Assembly: GCF_048898065.1 (NCBI RefSeq)
Contig: NZ_JBLWFI010000001.1
Span: 2,348,155 to 2,412,154 of the forward strand
Direction of reading: 5' to 3'
Origin: Tepidibacillus_B infernus
GTDB taxonomy: Bacteria; Bacillota; Bacilli; Tepidibacillales; Tepidibacillaceae
Length of the DNA stretch: 64,000 nucleotides
The stretch's first letter is position 1. Every line of letters begins with the position of its first letter. Of the stretch, positions 43,419 to 53,158 are shown in pieces. The position numbers and the translations under genes were made by a program. The notes under the pieces were generated by a model that saw only the letters and a program-made list of their open reading frames with translations, was not told the DNA's origin and did not search any database.

Positions 43419-44794
43419 ATAATACTCCTATCAAGAAAATAAATTGTTTCGTTGGAAATTGGGTAGCGGAAATTGATTGGAATAAAACCCTATATTTTGA
43501 TTTAGATAAGCTTTTCTTTGATAAGCCGATAACAGCTGACAGAAATCTTTTAGAATTATCTTCAGGTACTAACACACTTAAACCTTCAAATGTGTATTTA
43601 GATTCACTTAGTGAAGATGCAAAGAATTGGAGAAGATTTAACTATTATACTGCCCCTTTAGGTGATCAAAATGTTAGAGAGGCGATACGTATTTTTGAAG
43701 ATTATGTAGGAGGTTATATTCCTAATAATTTTCACATTGCCGTTACAAATGGTGCTGCCGAAGCTTTAAGATTAAGTTTTAATTATTTAAATAAAAATGG
43801 CAAAAAATCTACTTTAATACTCGGTCCACAATATGGGATTGTTTACCAAATAATGAATCTCGCAGGTTTTGTGTTTAAAGAAATGATTGGTGATCCAGAG
43901 AATGGTTTTTTACCAGAACCAGAAAATATAGAACGGGAATTAGAAAAAAATCAATTTGATGTTATTTTTATGACACAACCTAATAACCCAACTGGCTCTT
44001 TATATAATCTTGAACAATTCGAACGAATAGTCTCTATAGCGAAAAAGTATAGTACAAGTATAGTTTATGAAAAAATAGGATCTGATATAAAGTATAAAAG
44101 TTCAGTTAATGTACATAGTTATGGAGAAATTTTTAAAAATTTAAATTATTGGGATGAAACTATTATTATAGATAGTCTATCTAAAAGAAGAGCAGTTAGT
44201 GGCTTAAGGGTAGGGTATATTCTAGGTTCAAATTTACTTATGAAATATATTGTTGAGACAAGATTTGGAGACTGTCCTCCTCTTTTAAGCAAAGATGGAA
44301 TTATTAAAGATTTTATCTATTCTTCAATTATTCACTTAATGGAAAAAAACAAAAACTATAAAGAAAGTTGTAACATGGTTTTAAGAAAGGCAAATGATAC
44401 ATTTAAAGTAAAATTCGAGAATATATTGAATGCTGATGAGATTTTTGAACATAAAAACAATATTTTACAAATGTATGATACAGTCTATGAGAACAAGTCA
44501 TATATTGAAGAGAAACTTAAACCCTGGATAGATGGATACACTATATTAGATAGTGGAACAAACTATATGTTGTGTTTAAAGGTGCCTTTCAACAATGAAG
44601 AGACGTTTGCCAAAGATCTCTTTAATAAAGAAGTAGTTACAGTTTATCCATTTGGTTGTTTTATTGGTGATCAAGAATTAAATAAAAAAATATTTATACC
44701 ACAGCATTTTTGGGTAAGGGTATCTTGTGCAGTAGAGAAGTTACTATTTAAAGAAACAGTTGATAGAATAGCAAATTATTTAGGGGGAGTATAG
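43415..44794 (+). CDS. Fold-type I PLP aminotransferase-like enzyme with an altered cofactor pocket
   Basis: The 459-residue protein has the class I/II signatures NGAAEALRLSFNYL, TQPNNPTGSLYN and the Schiff-base lysine Lys257 in DSLSKRRAVSGLRVGYI. The residue expected to be the pyridine-nitrogen aspartate (usual motif DExY) reads Tyr218-Glu219 (IVYEKIGSD). It may transaminate or perform another PLP reaction on a pathway intermediate. Translation begins at TTG within the end of the GNAT gene, a 4-base overlap, so the two are coupled. Confidence 0.82.
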   Translation: MNNTPIKKINCFVGNWVAEIDWNKTLYFDLDKLFFDKPITADRNLLELSSGTNTLKPSNVYLDSLSEDAKNWRRFNYYTAPLGDQNVREAIRIFEDYVGGYIPNNFHIAVTNGAAEALRLSFNYLNKNGKKSTLILGPQYGIVYQIMNLAGFVFKEMIGDPENGFLPEPENIERELEKNQFDVIFMTQPNNPTGSLYNLEQFERIVSIAKKYSTSIVYEKIGSDIKYKSSVNVHSYGEIFKNLNYWDETIIIDSLSKRRAVSGLRVGYILGSNLLMKYIVETRFGDCPPLLSKDGIIKDFIYSSIIHLMEKNKNYKESCNMVLRKANDTFKVKFENILNADEIFEHKNNILQMYDTVYENKSYIEEKLKPWIDGYTILDSGTNYMLCLKVPFNNEETFAKDLFNKEVVTVYPFGCFIGDQELNKKIFIPQHFWVRVSCAVEKLLFKETVDRIANYLGGV

Positions 44795-44796
44795 AA

Positions 44797-45783
44797 TTGG
44801 AAGATTTATTTAAAAAGTTAGATAGTCCATTACCTGATACTTCTTATGTTGATAATCAAAAAGGGATAATAATGGAAAAGTTTTTAAACGTAAAAATGTT
44901 AAGTATCTATAATCAAGATTATACTTTAAATAGTAATCAAGAAGATTCTAGTATTGATTTAATTAGAGTTTATAAAAAAGATCCCTCAAAAGCAGAGATA
45001 GAGGAGTACAAAAAGATTGGATTTGTATATAAACCTAGTTGGATACTATGGCTAATGTATTTAAAAAACAATGATTATATGAAGAGTATTAAAAGTAAAG
45101 AAAAAAATGCAATTAATAAAGCATTACGTGAAATACAAAATAATAATGAATATTATGTACTAATAAAAGAAAATCTCGAAAGAAATCAATTAGATGATTT
45201 TTATAAGCTATATAACAAAGGATTAACACGGATAAAAAGGGCTGTAAATGTAGCAAAAAGTGATTATCAAATATTTCTAGATAATTTAGATCGGTTTACT
45301 GGAATATTTATTTATTATCAAAGTCAGCTCATCGGTGGGTTGCTTTCAAAAAAAAATGATGAGAATAGTATGCTTAGAGCAGTATATTTATCCGTTGATA
45401 AATCACATCACTTTATTGATGTTACACGAATACTTTACTATTATCATGTTCAAACATCTATTAATTTAGGTTATGATATTGCAAGCTTAGGTGCTGACCC
45501 AAGTTTTTATGGTCATGTCGCTTCATTAGGACTCTTTCATATCAAGAAAATAATGGGTTTCATACCTTTTCCCGCAAAGATATATGAAGATGGAGGGCCT
45601 GATTATTTTGAAAAGGTGGTATCACTTAAAAATTTTGATGATCCTGTATTAAGCGTTAGTTATGATGAGTATAATCAATCAAAATTCAATGGCTACATTT
45701 ACTATAACAATAGAAACTTTAATAAAAAAATTATTGATGCTAAATTTTTTAATGAATTAATAGAAAAGAAGGTGGAATATTGA
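44797..45783 (+). CDS. Fem/GNAT-like acyltransferase
   Basis: The 328-residue protein has a C-terminal GNAT-type core: RFTGIFIYYQSQLIGGLLSK, then a helical region (HFIDVTRILYYYHVQTSINL) and YDIASLGADPSFYGHVASLG, resembling the FemABX/Acetyltransf_6 branch. Fem proteins add amino acids from aminoacyl-tRNA, and a few natural-product enzymes do the same; an acyl-CoA donor is equally possible. TTG start with GGGGGAG upstream. It overlaps the ATP-grasp start by 4 bases, indicating shared translation. Confidence 0.6.
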   Translation: MEDLFKKLDSPLPDTSYVDNQKGIIMEKFLNVKMLSIYNQDYTLNSNQEDSSIDLIRVYKKDPSKAEIEEYKKIGFVYKPSWILWLMYLKNNDYMKSIKSKEKNAINKALREIQNNNEYYVLIKENLERNQLDDFYKLYNKGLTRIKRAVNVAKSDYQIFLDNLDRFTGIFIYYQSQLIGGLLSKKNDENSMLRAVYLSVDKSHHFIDVTRILYYYHVQTSINLGYDIASLGADPSFYGHVASLGLFHIKKIMGFIPFPAKIYEDGGPDYFEKVVSLKNFDDPVLSVSYDEYNQSKFNGYIYYNNRNFNKKIIDAKFFNELIEKKVEY

Positions 45784-47006
45784 AAAACATACTAATCCTA
45801 GATTGGTCGCAAGAATGGAGAGGGTACATTCTTGATGCTTCGCGTGAGTTAGGTTTGAATGTTTATTTGATTTTAGACAGAGATAGAAAGCTACCAGATG
45901 ATATTGTAGATGTCTATATAATTAAAGATTTGTATGTAAACCCTGTACAATGGAAAGATAAAATTTGTGAATTTGCAGTAAAATCGAATATTGACGGAGT
46001 TTTTACAAACGAAGATGAGCTCTCAGAACTGGCCTCACATATTGCTAAAGAGTTAAAACTAGTTGGTCCATCACCTAAAAGCGTTCGAATTAGTATGAAT
46101 AAATGGGAAACAAGAAATCACCTATCAAAATATAATATTCCCATGCCAAAATATCGAAAAGCTAGTACATATGACGAATTTAAAGAAGCAGTCTACGATT
46201 TGGGTCTACCATTAGTTGTAAAACCGATTGACGGTAACTTCTCAATGGGGGCTTCAAAAGTAGAAAATTTGTCTGAATTGGGATCAGCTTGGTATACAGC
46301 TTATAAAGCAACTGAAGATTCTCCTTCTTTAACGCGGGAAGTTATAGTAGAAGAGTATCTTGATGATGAGGGAAGAGTAATTACTTTTGAATCAGCCATT
46401 ATTGACAATATAATTTACCCAGTAGCTATAACAGAAGAATTACAATTTTCTATTGTAAAGAATAACTGTAAACAGTTCTTATATCACGGTGGTTTGGTTC
46501 CTGCTAGAGTTAATACTAGTATTAGTAATGATATAATCAAAGTTTCTACAGAGATTTTAAATGCTTTAGAGCTTAACAACGTAATCACTCATATTGAATA
46601 TAAAATAACTAAAGATGGGGTTCGATTGTTGGAAGTTAATCCACGTATGGCTGGTGGATTTGTACCTGTATTATGCAAAATGGCACTTGGAATTGACTTG
46701 GCAAAAGTTGCTCTCAATATTGCAATGGGAGATAAACCAGTTATTAAAAAACAAAAAATTAAATACGTAGGTATTAAATACTATCAGGTCCTAAAAGAAG
46801 GGGTTGTAACTAATATATTAGGTAAAAATGAAATGCTTAATTCACCTTACGTCGTAGACGGTAATATAATCATAAAAAAAGGAGATTACGTTAAAATTGG
46901 GGAGTTACCTTGTTTGGCATACGTTATAACACAACACACTAATCCAGAAAGTGCATTAGAGAACTCTAAAAAAGCACTTTCTAAATTAATAATTAATATT
47001 GAATAA
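45780..47006 (+). CDS. ATP-grasp carboxylate-amine ligase
   Basis: The 408-residue protein (MKNILILDWSQEWRGYILDA) has the N-terminal pre-ATP-grasp domain. The grasp domain shows LPLVVKPIDGNFSMGASKVE, VIVEEYL, then HIEYKITKDGVRLLEVNPRMAGGF with the Mg-binding Glu and Asn. Such enzymes activate a carboxylate as acyl phosphate and join it to an amine, as in bacilysin synthetase BacD. It begins at TTG with AAGGTGG 4 bases upstream. It probably forms an amide or peptide bond in the cargo product. Confidence 0.85.
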   Translation: MKNILILDWSQEWRGYILDASRELGLNVYLILDRDRKLPDDIVDVYIIKDLYVNPVQWKDKICEFAVKSNIDGVFTNEDELSELASHIAKELKLVGPSPKSVRISMNKWETRNHLSKYNIPMPKYRKASTYDEFKEAVYDLGLPLVVKPIDGNFSMGASKVENLSELGSAWYTAYKATEDSPSLTREVIVEEYLDDEGRVITFESAIIDNIIYPVAITEELQFSIVKNNCKQFLYHGGLVPARVNTSISNDIIKVSTEILNALELNNVITHIEYKITKDGVRLLEVNPRMAGGFVPVLCKMALGIDLAKVALNIAMGDKPVIKKQKIKYVGIKYYQVLKEGVVTNILGKNEMLNSPYVVDGNIIIKKGDYVKIGELPCLAYVITQHTNPESALENSKKALSKLIINIE

Positions 47007-47028
47007 GGTAGATTTTAGGGTGATTTTA

Positions 47029-49368
47029 ATGAAAGATAATAGTGTAATTATAGAAAAAGATTGGAAATTAATTCAAAGTAAATATGAACCTAATAATGCT
47101 TCTTATTACGAATCATTATTTGCTTTATCGAATGGGAAGATTGGAATTAGAAATACTATTGAATTTGATAGTATTTATTCCATACCTGGATTTTTTATGT
47201 CTAATATTTATGATAGAACTATACAATTTACCAGTGAAATTGTTAATCTTCCTAATTGGTTACCTATAAAATTTCAAATAGAAGATTCATCTCCTATAAA
47301 TTTTGATGATGTTGAGATTAATGAATTCTATAGGGAGTTAAATTATAAGAAAGCTACTGTTTTTACTAAAATAATCTTTACTGATAGTCAAAAGCGAAAA
47401 ACGAAAATAGAGTGGGAAACATTAATTCATGCTAAATATTTAGAATTAAGTCTTCTATGGGGGAATGTTACACCAATAAACTACTCTAATAGAATAAATA
47501 TCTGTAGCTATATTGATGCGAGAATTGGTAATTCTTACCTAGGCGGGTTTAACTCTAATATTCAAACTTATCATTATCAAAAAGAACATCAAAAACTCGA
47601 TGAATTATTAGGTCTAATACTAGAGGGAAATACTTTTGCAAAGAATGAAAGAATAATTATAGCTAGTAAACTCAATTGCTATAACAAAAAGAAGTGGTTT
47701 TCAGTTAATGAAAGAAATAGAGTCGGAGAGTGCCAAGTTATTTATGTAGAAGAAGGGAAAAAAGTTGATTTTCATAAAATAGCGTTTATTAAATCAAATA
47801 TTAATAGAGAAGAATTTGAGTTAGAATATAAAAAATACTTAAATAAAAATATAAGTTCATTAATTGATGAACATTTACAAATATGGAATAAATACTGGGA
47901 AGAATATGATGTAAGAATTGGTAATAAAGAGTATCAGAGTACAATACGATTTAATCTTTTTCACTTAATACAATCAATTAACCATTTTAGTCATTCACAA
48001 AATACTCCTGCTCGAGGTTTAACTAGTGAATATCATTCAGGCCACTTCTTCTTTAATACTGAATTTTTTAAGTTGCCTTTTTGGTCACTAGTCAATCCTA
48101 GTATTGCAAGATCATACTTAATGTTTAGATATGACACCTTATCAAACGCTAAGAGGCATGCAAAAGAAACTGGATTTGAAGGAGCAAGGTATCCAGAGGA
48201 AACGGATTTTGATGGATTGCTAGCAGCTCCATGGGAAATTTTTGATTTGATTAATAATGAAAAATTTTATGAATGGAGTGGAAAGGAAAAATATTTTCTA
48301 TCTGGTGCTGTTTTGTACGGTTTGTATACCTATCATAGTTTAACAAATGATGACGATTTTATGTGGAACTATGGACTTGAACTCATTATACAATGTGCAA
48401 AATTTGCAAAAAGTTTATTTACATGGGATGAGAGTATTCATAAATATGTAATAAATAGTGTTATGGGACCAGATGAATATCATTATCATGTCAATAACAA
48501 TTACTTTACAAATTTTATTATGAAATGGACATTAACCTATGCTAGTAAAACATTAAAAAATTTTAGAGAGAAGAATGTTAATAAATTTAATGATATTGCA
48601 AAAAAACAGAATTTTCAAAACTCAGAGATTGAATATTGGGAAGATATCGCTTCATTAGTTTATTTTCCTGATTATAAAGAAAAAATTTTACAACAACATG
48701 ATGGTTATTTTGATTTACCAGATAATATAGTTTCCTCTTGGGATCCAAATGGACGTCCAGCGTTATCAGTCTCCGATAGGAAAAAGGCTAATTTATTAAA
48801 AAGTTTTAATACACGGCTTATAAAAGAAGCAGATATAGTATTGATGCTTTCGTTATTTAGTAAATATTTTACAAAAGAAATAAAACAAAAAAGTTTCGAA
48901 TTTTACACAAAAAGGATTGTCCATGAGTCTTCGTTAAGTGCGTCTCCACATGGACTAGTAGCTTCAGAAATCGGATTATATGATCAAGCTACATATTTTT
49001 TAAAATTAGCATCTCGTTTCAACTTGGATTATTTACCTAAAGAAAACTATCGAAATGGTATACACCTTGCTGCTTATGCTGGAGCTTGGCAAATTCTTGT
49101 ACACGGAATTGCAGGGATAAGTTTTGAAGAAGATTTAATTATCGTTAAACCAAGAATTACTAATGATTTAGGTTATTTAGAATTTAATATTAAATGGCGA
49201 GGGGCTAAATTATCATTCACATTCAATGAAAATGATTTAATTGTAAATATAAAAGAAAGTAATGGTCAAGAAATTTCATTAAAAATATTAGACGATTACT
49301 ATAAAGTAAATGATTTAAAAAATACGGTAAAAGTAAATATAAATATGAAGGTAAACGAGGAGGGTTAA
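47029..49368 (+). CDS. Glycoside hydrolase family 65 enzyme, phosphorylase-like
   Basis: About 779 residues beginning MKDNSVIIEKDWKLIQSKYE. The (alpha/alpha)6 barrel carries the general-acid motif MGPDEYHYHVNNNYFTN (Glu483) and VHESSLSASPHGLVASEIG. Two key positions differ from maltose/kojibiose phosphorylases: the usual FWDTE reads FFNTE (Asn343), and the phosphate-binding KQAD reads KEAD (Lys599-Glu600). Family members split or make alpha-glucosides with inversion via beta-glucose 1-phosphate. The alternative start at 46999 lacks a ribosome binding site; AGGGTGA precedes this ATG. Confidence 0.82.
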   Translation: MKDNSVIIEKDWKLIQSKYEPNNASYYESLFALSNGKIGIRNTIEFDSIYSIPGFFMSNIYDRTIQFTSEIVNLPNWLPIKFQIEDSSPINFDDVEINEFYRELNYKKATVFTKIIFTDSQKRKTKIEWETLIHAKYLELSLLWGNVTPINYSNRINICSYIDARIGNSYLGGFNSNIQTYHYQKEHQKLDELLGLILEGNTFAKNERIIIASKLNCYNKKKWFSVNERNRVGECQVIYVEEGKKVDFHKIAFIKSNINREEFELEYKKYLNKNISSLIDEHLQIWNKYWEEYDVRIGNKEYQSTIRFNLFHLIQSINHFSHSQNTPARGLTSEYHSGHFFFNTEFFKLPFWSLVNPSIARSYLMFRYDTLSNAKRHAKETGFEGARYPEETDFDGLLAAPWEIFDLINNEKFYEWSGKEKYFLSGAVLYGLYTYHSLTNDDDFMWNYGLELIIQCAKFAKSLFTWDESIHKYVINSVMGPDEYHYHVNNNYFTNFIMKWTLTYASKTLKNFREKNVNKFNDIAKKQNFQNSEIEYWEDIASLVYFPDYKEKILQQHDGYFDLPDNIVSSWDPNGRPALSVSDRKKANLLKSFNTRLIKEADIVLMLSLFSKYFTKEIKQKSFEFYTKRIVHESSLSASPHGLVASEIGLYDQATYFLKLASRFNLDYLPKENYRNGIHLAAYAGAWQILVHGIAGISFEEDLIIVKPRITNDLGYLEFNIKWRGAKLSFTFNENDLIVNIKESNGQEISLKILDDYYKVNDLKNTVKVNINMKVNEEG

Positions 49369-49370
49369 AA

Positions 49371-50378
49371 ATGAGGACTATCTTAATAACTGGTGGTGGA
49401 GGTTATGTTGGTAGTTTACTTATTCCAAAATTGTTACAACGGAATTATAAAGTAAAAGTTTATGATTGGTTTATATTTGATAGTAATATTTTTAAGAATA
49501 TAAAAAATGAAAATTTAAAAATTATTAAAGGAGATATTAGAGATTATTCTAAACTAGAGAGTGAATTGCAAGGAGTAGATGAAGTAATTCATTTAGCGGC
49601 CCTATCAAATGATGCTAGTTGTGAAATTGATGAAAATTTAACAAAGGATATTAATTATTTTGCTAGTAAAGAATTAATCAAATTATCAAAAAAGAACGGG
49701 GTTAAAAGATTTTATTTTGCTTCTTCGGCAAGTGTTTATGGAATTAAGGATGAAGAAAATGTAACTGAAAACTTTTCTTTAGAACCTATATCTAGTTATG
49801 CGAAATATAAGGCTTATATAGAGGAAGAATTACTAAGTCAATTATCAAACAGTTTTTCAGGAGTTATTGTAAGGCCCGCTACATTATATGGATATGCACC
49901 TAGACAACGACTTGACCTAACAGTAAATATTTTAACTTATCATGCTGTTTTAAAGAATAAAATTACTGTATTGGGTGGTCAACAAAAACGTCCAAATTTA
50001 TCAGTTAGAGATATGGTAGAAACTTATTTACTGTTAATAGAAACAGAAACAAACAAGATTCACGGAGAAATATTTAATGTTAATGAAGTTAATTTAAAAG
50101 TAATTGATATAGCAACCTTGGTTAAAGAGTCTTTAGATAGGAATGTAGAAATTGAAGTTGTTGGGACTAATGATTTTCGTTCTTATCATATGTCAGCAGA
50201 TAAAATTAAGGACAAGCTTGGGTTTAGACCTAAATATCAAATTAAAGATGAAATTCGTTTACTTGGAAATGCTTTATTAAATGGTCTAATTAATGACCCT
50301 GATAATGATAGGTATAGAAATGTAAATTTCATGAAAACAAGAATGGAATCTTTTTTTTCCATCATAAAGGGGAAATAA
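49371..50378 (+). CDS. NAD-dependent epimerase/dehydratase (extended SDR)
   Basis: The 335-residue protein begins MRTILITGGGGYVGSLLIPK with the NAD-binding GGGGYVG. It continues VIHLAALSNDASCEIDENLT and has the catalytic SSASVYG and Tyr-x-x-x-Lys in SSYAKYKAYIEEELL. Extended SDRs epimerise, dehydrate or oxidise nucleotide sugars. It would supply a keto- or epimerised sugar to the aminotransferase that starts immediately after it (gap 1 base). GAGGAGGG precedes the ATG. Confidence 0.9.
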   Translation: MRTILITGGGGYVGSLLIPKLLQRNYKVKVYDWFIFDSNIFKNIKNENLKIIKGDIRDYSKLESELQGVDEVIHLAALSNDASCEIDENLTKDINYFASKELIKLSKKNGVKRFYFASSASVYGIKDEENVTENFSLEPISSYAKYKAYIEEELLSQLSNSFSGVIVRPATLYGYAPRQRLDLTVNILTYHAVLKNKITVLGGQQKRPNLSVRDMVETYLLLIETETNKIHGEIFNVNEVNLKVIDIATLVKESLDRNVEIEVVGTNDFRSYHMSADKIKDKLGFRPKYQIKDEIRLLGNALLNGLINDPDNDRYRNVNFMKTRMESFFSIIKGK

Positions 50379-50379
50379 G

Positions 50380-51489
50380 ATGATACCATATGTAAATCTA
50401 TCTATGAAAAATACTGATATTAAATACAGAGTACTAAAAAAAATAGATAAAGTTCTTGACTCAGGAATATTTATATTAGGCGAAGAAGTCAAAACCTTCG
50501 AAGAAAGGTTTGCTAGATATATTGGCTCAAATTATGCAATAGGAGTTAACAGCGGTACAGACGCTTTGATACTTGCATTAAAAGTATTCGGAATCGGAAA
50601 TGGAGATGAAGTTATAACAGCACCTAATTCGTTCTTAGCAACGGCTTCTTCTATTGTTTTATCAGGAGCAAAACCTGTATTTGTAGATGTTGATTCTGAC
50701 CAAAATATTAATGTGAGTTTAATTGAAGAAAAAATTTCCAAAAGAACTAAAGCAATAATCCCAGTGCATTTAACAGGACGACCAGCAGATATGCATGCAA
50801 TTTTAAAAATTGCTAATAAGTATAATTTAATAGTGATTGAAGATTGCGCACAAGCTATTAATGCAAAGATTAAAAATAAAAAAGTTGGTACTTTTGGTCA
50901 AATAGGTTGTTTTAGTTTACATCCTTTAAAAAATTTAGGTGCAAGTGGAGATGCGGGAATAATTGTTACTAATGATCAACAGATTTATGAATACATAAAA
51001 CAATTACGTAATCATGGATTAAAAAATCGTGATGAGTGTGTAGAGTGGTCAATCAACTCAAGATTAGATGAAATTCAGGCTGCAATATTAAACGTAAAGT
51101 TTGATTATCTAGACCAATGGACGGAACGAAGAAGAGAAATTGCTAATATGTATATTAATGGTTTAAAAGGCCTTCCAATTAAATTACCAGTAGAAAAAGA
51201 AAATACACAATCTGTATATCACGCTTTTGTAATTCAAACTAAATATAGAGATCAATTAATGAATTACCTCTCAAAGAGAGGAATTGAAACCAAGATACAT
51301 TATCCTATTCCAATACATAAACAACAAGCAGCTTTAAAATCAAATCTATCTATTGATATATTCCCACAATCTGAAAAACAAGTTAAAGAAATACTTTCAC
51401 TTCCAATCTATCCTGAACTTAGAGATGCAGATGTTAATGAGGTAATTAAAACAATTAGAAACTTTTTTAAAGAAGAAAGGGTGTTTTGA
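50380..51489 (+). CDS. DegT/DnrJ/EryC1/StrS-family sugar aminotransferase
   Basis: The 369-residue PLP enzyme (MIPYVNLSMKNTDIKYRVLK) has VNSGTDALILALKV, NSFLATASSIVLSGAKPVFV, DCAQAINAKIKNKKVGTFG and FSLHPLKNLGASGDAG, where Lys is the Schiff base. The family converts keto-sugars or keto-cyclitols to amino sugars. Its place directly after the SDR gene suggests the pair makes an aminated sugar. AAGGGG precedes the ATG. Confidence 0.92.
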   Translation: MIPYVNLSMKNTDIKYRVLKKIDKVLDSGIFILGEEVKTFEERFARYIGSNYAIGVNSGTDALILALKVFGIGNGDEVITAPNSFLATASSIVLSGAKPVFVDVDSDQNINVSLIEEKISKRTKAIIPVHLTGRPADMHAILKIANKYNLIVIEDCAQAINAKIKNKKVGTFGQIGCFSLHPLKNLGASGDAGIIVTNDQQIYEYIKQLRNHGLKNRDECVEWSINSRLDEIQAAILNVKFDYLDQWTERRREIANMYINGLKGLPIKLPVEKENTQSVYHAFVIQTKYRDQLMNYLSKRGIETKIHYPIPIHKQQAALKSNLSIDIFPQSEKQVKEILSLPIYPELRDADVNEVIKTIRNFFKEERVF

Positions 51490-52832
51490 TGTTTATTACA
51501 TTAGAAAAAACTCAGCAATTAAAAAATAAGGCAGAAAAATCTTTAGTAGGAGGAGTTTCTGCTGCTTGGAATCATTTAGAAGAAATAGGACCAATCTATT
51601 TTAAAGAAGCTAAAGGCTCCCATCTTATCGATGTCGACGGAAATGATTATATAGACTACTTAGTAGGTTGGGGGTCATTATTTCTTGGTCATAATCCAAA
51701 AATGATTAGAGATGCAGTTATAAGTTCGTTTGATACTGGGTTTGGTTATCAATATGAAACAGAAGGTCACATTGAATTGGCAGAAAAGTTAAAAAAATAT
51801 ATACCTAGTGCTGATTTAGTAAGACTTTGTAATTCAGGTACTGAAGCAACTATGTATGCAATACGTATTGCTAGATCTAAAACTGGAAAAAACAAAATTC
51901 TAAAGTTTGAAGGTCACTTTCATGGATTGCATGACTATTTACTTTATTCAATGGACACTTCTCCATATCTTGGGGAAATCCATGGCCCTGGGAAAATAGA
52001 TCCAATTCCAGGGTCAACAGGAATACCAAACGTAATTGATGACCTAATTATAACAATACCTTTTAATGATATCGAAGCTTTTACTGAAGCAGTTAAACAC
52101 AATAGAAATGATTTAGCTGCTGTAATCATGGAGCCCATTTCATTAAATATAGGTTGTGTTAAACCGGAAAAAGAGTTCTTGAATACTGTAAGAAATTTAA
52201 CAAAAGAAAATGATATAATATTAATCTTCGATGAAGTATTAACAGGATTTCGCTTAGGGCTTGGGGGAGCACAAGAATATCTTAAAATTGAACCTGACAT
52301 CTCGTGCTTTGGAAAAGCCTTGGGAAGTGGTATGCCTATAGCAGCTGTTGTTGGTCAAGAAGAATTTATGAATGATTTAACTCCAAAGGGAAAAAATCAA
52401 ATGAGTGGTACTAATACAGGTAGAAACTTTGCAGTATACGGAACTCTAGCAGTTTTAAATGAACTTGAGAAACCTGGAGTTTACGAACATATTTGGTATC
52501 TAAATGATACATTTATTAGGGAAGTAACCAATCTTTTAAATAAGTATTCTATACCTGGTTTTGTTGATGGTGTAGGTGGACGTATAGGTGTTCACTTTGG
52601 ACTTGAGAAACAGCCAAAAGATTATCGAGAAATTATTGCTAATTTTAATAAAGAATTCGCTTTAGAAGTTTATAAAAAAGCATTTTATGAGAAGGGACTA
52701 TATGGCGTATTTTTGCCACTTTCAAATACACCTGAACCTATTACATTTAGTCTCGCTCATAGTAAACAAGATTTATTTGAAACTTTAAATAGAATAGAGG
52801 ATATCTTTAGAGAAGTTCATTATTTTAAGTAA
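51489..52832 (+). CDS. Class III aminotransferase / glutamate-1-semialdehyde aminomutase-like
   Basis: About 447 residues with GGVSAAWNHLEEIGPIYFKE, LCNSGTEATMYAIRIARSKT, FEGHFHGLHDYLLYSMD, LIFDEVLTGFRLGLGGAQEY and CFGKALGSGMPIAAVVG with the PLP lysine. It resembles HemL but is an extra-pathway paralogue, so it probably acts as an aminotransferase or aminomutase on a pathway aldehyde. I start at ATG 51489, overlapping the previous stop. It ends the tight operon run that began at 42936. Confidence 0.88.
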   Translation: MFITLEKTQQLKNKAEKSLVGGVSAAWNHLEEIGPIYFKEAKGSHLIDVDGNDYIDYLVGWGSLFLGHNPKMIRDAVISSFDTGFGYQYETEGHIELAEKLKKYIPSADLVRLCNSGTEATMYAIRIARSKTGKNKILKFEGHFHGLHDYLLYSMDTSPYLGEIHGPGKIDPIPGSTGIPNVIDDLIITIPFNDIEAFTEAVKHNRNDLAAVIMEPISLNIGCVKPEKEFLNTVRNLTKENDIILIFDEVLTGFRLGLGGAQEYLKIEPDISCFGKALGSGMPIAAVVGQEEFMNDLTPKGKNQMSGTNTGRNFAVYGTLAVLNELEKPGVYEHIWYLNDTFIREVTNLLNKYSIPGFVDGVGGRIGVHFGLEKQPKDYREIIANFNKEFALEVYKKAFYEKGLYGVFLPLSNTPEPITFSLAHSKQDLFETLNRIEDIFREVHYFK

Positions 52833-53158
52833 GTTTATTATCGATAAGAGTTATTCCTATAATGATTCAATTTGAGATTTAAAAAAGAAAAGCACCTACT
52901 GTATGCTCTGTCTTGAATCAATTAGTACCCTTATTATTATAAGGAGTAGGCTTACATAAAGTATAGGAACAAGGAAGCACAGAGAAGGCGAATAAACTAT
53001 CAACATAAGGAATAGAAGCAGTTCAGGAGCAAGAAGCAAAAGATAGAACGAAGGAATGTAAGGGCATAGACCATATTACCATTTTTTAGAGAGTCTTGAT
53101 TTAAGCTAAGGAAACGTAAGAAAATGAGAAAAATAATAATCTAGTGGGAGGTTTTAAT
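52833..53158. other. Noncoding gap inside the biosynthetic cluster
   Basis: About 326 bases without a convincing gene. AAGC-CCTACT (52887) and AGTAGG-CTT (52945) form a long-range inverted repeat with about 50 bases between. Otherwise it is purine-rich (GAGCAAGAAGCAAAAG-like) on the plus strand. It may hold a terminator for the first operon and a promoter for the nucleotidyltransferase gene, which has its own GGAGG site. Confidence 0.35.
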
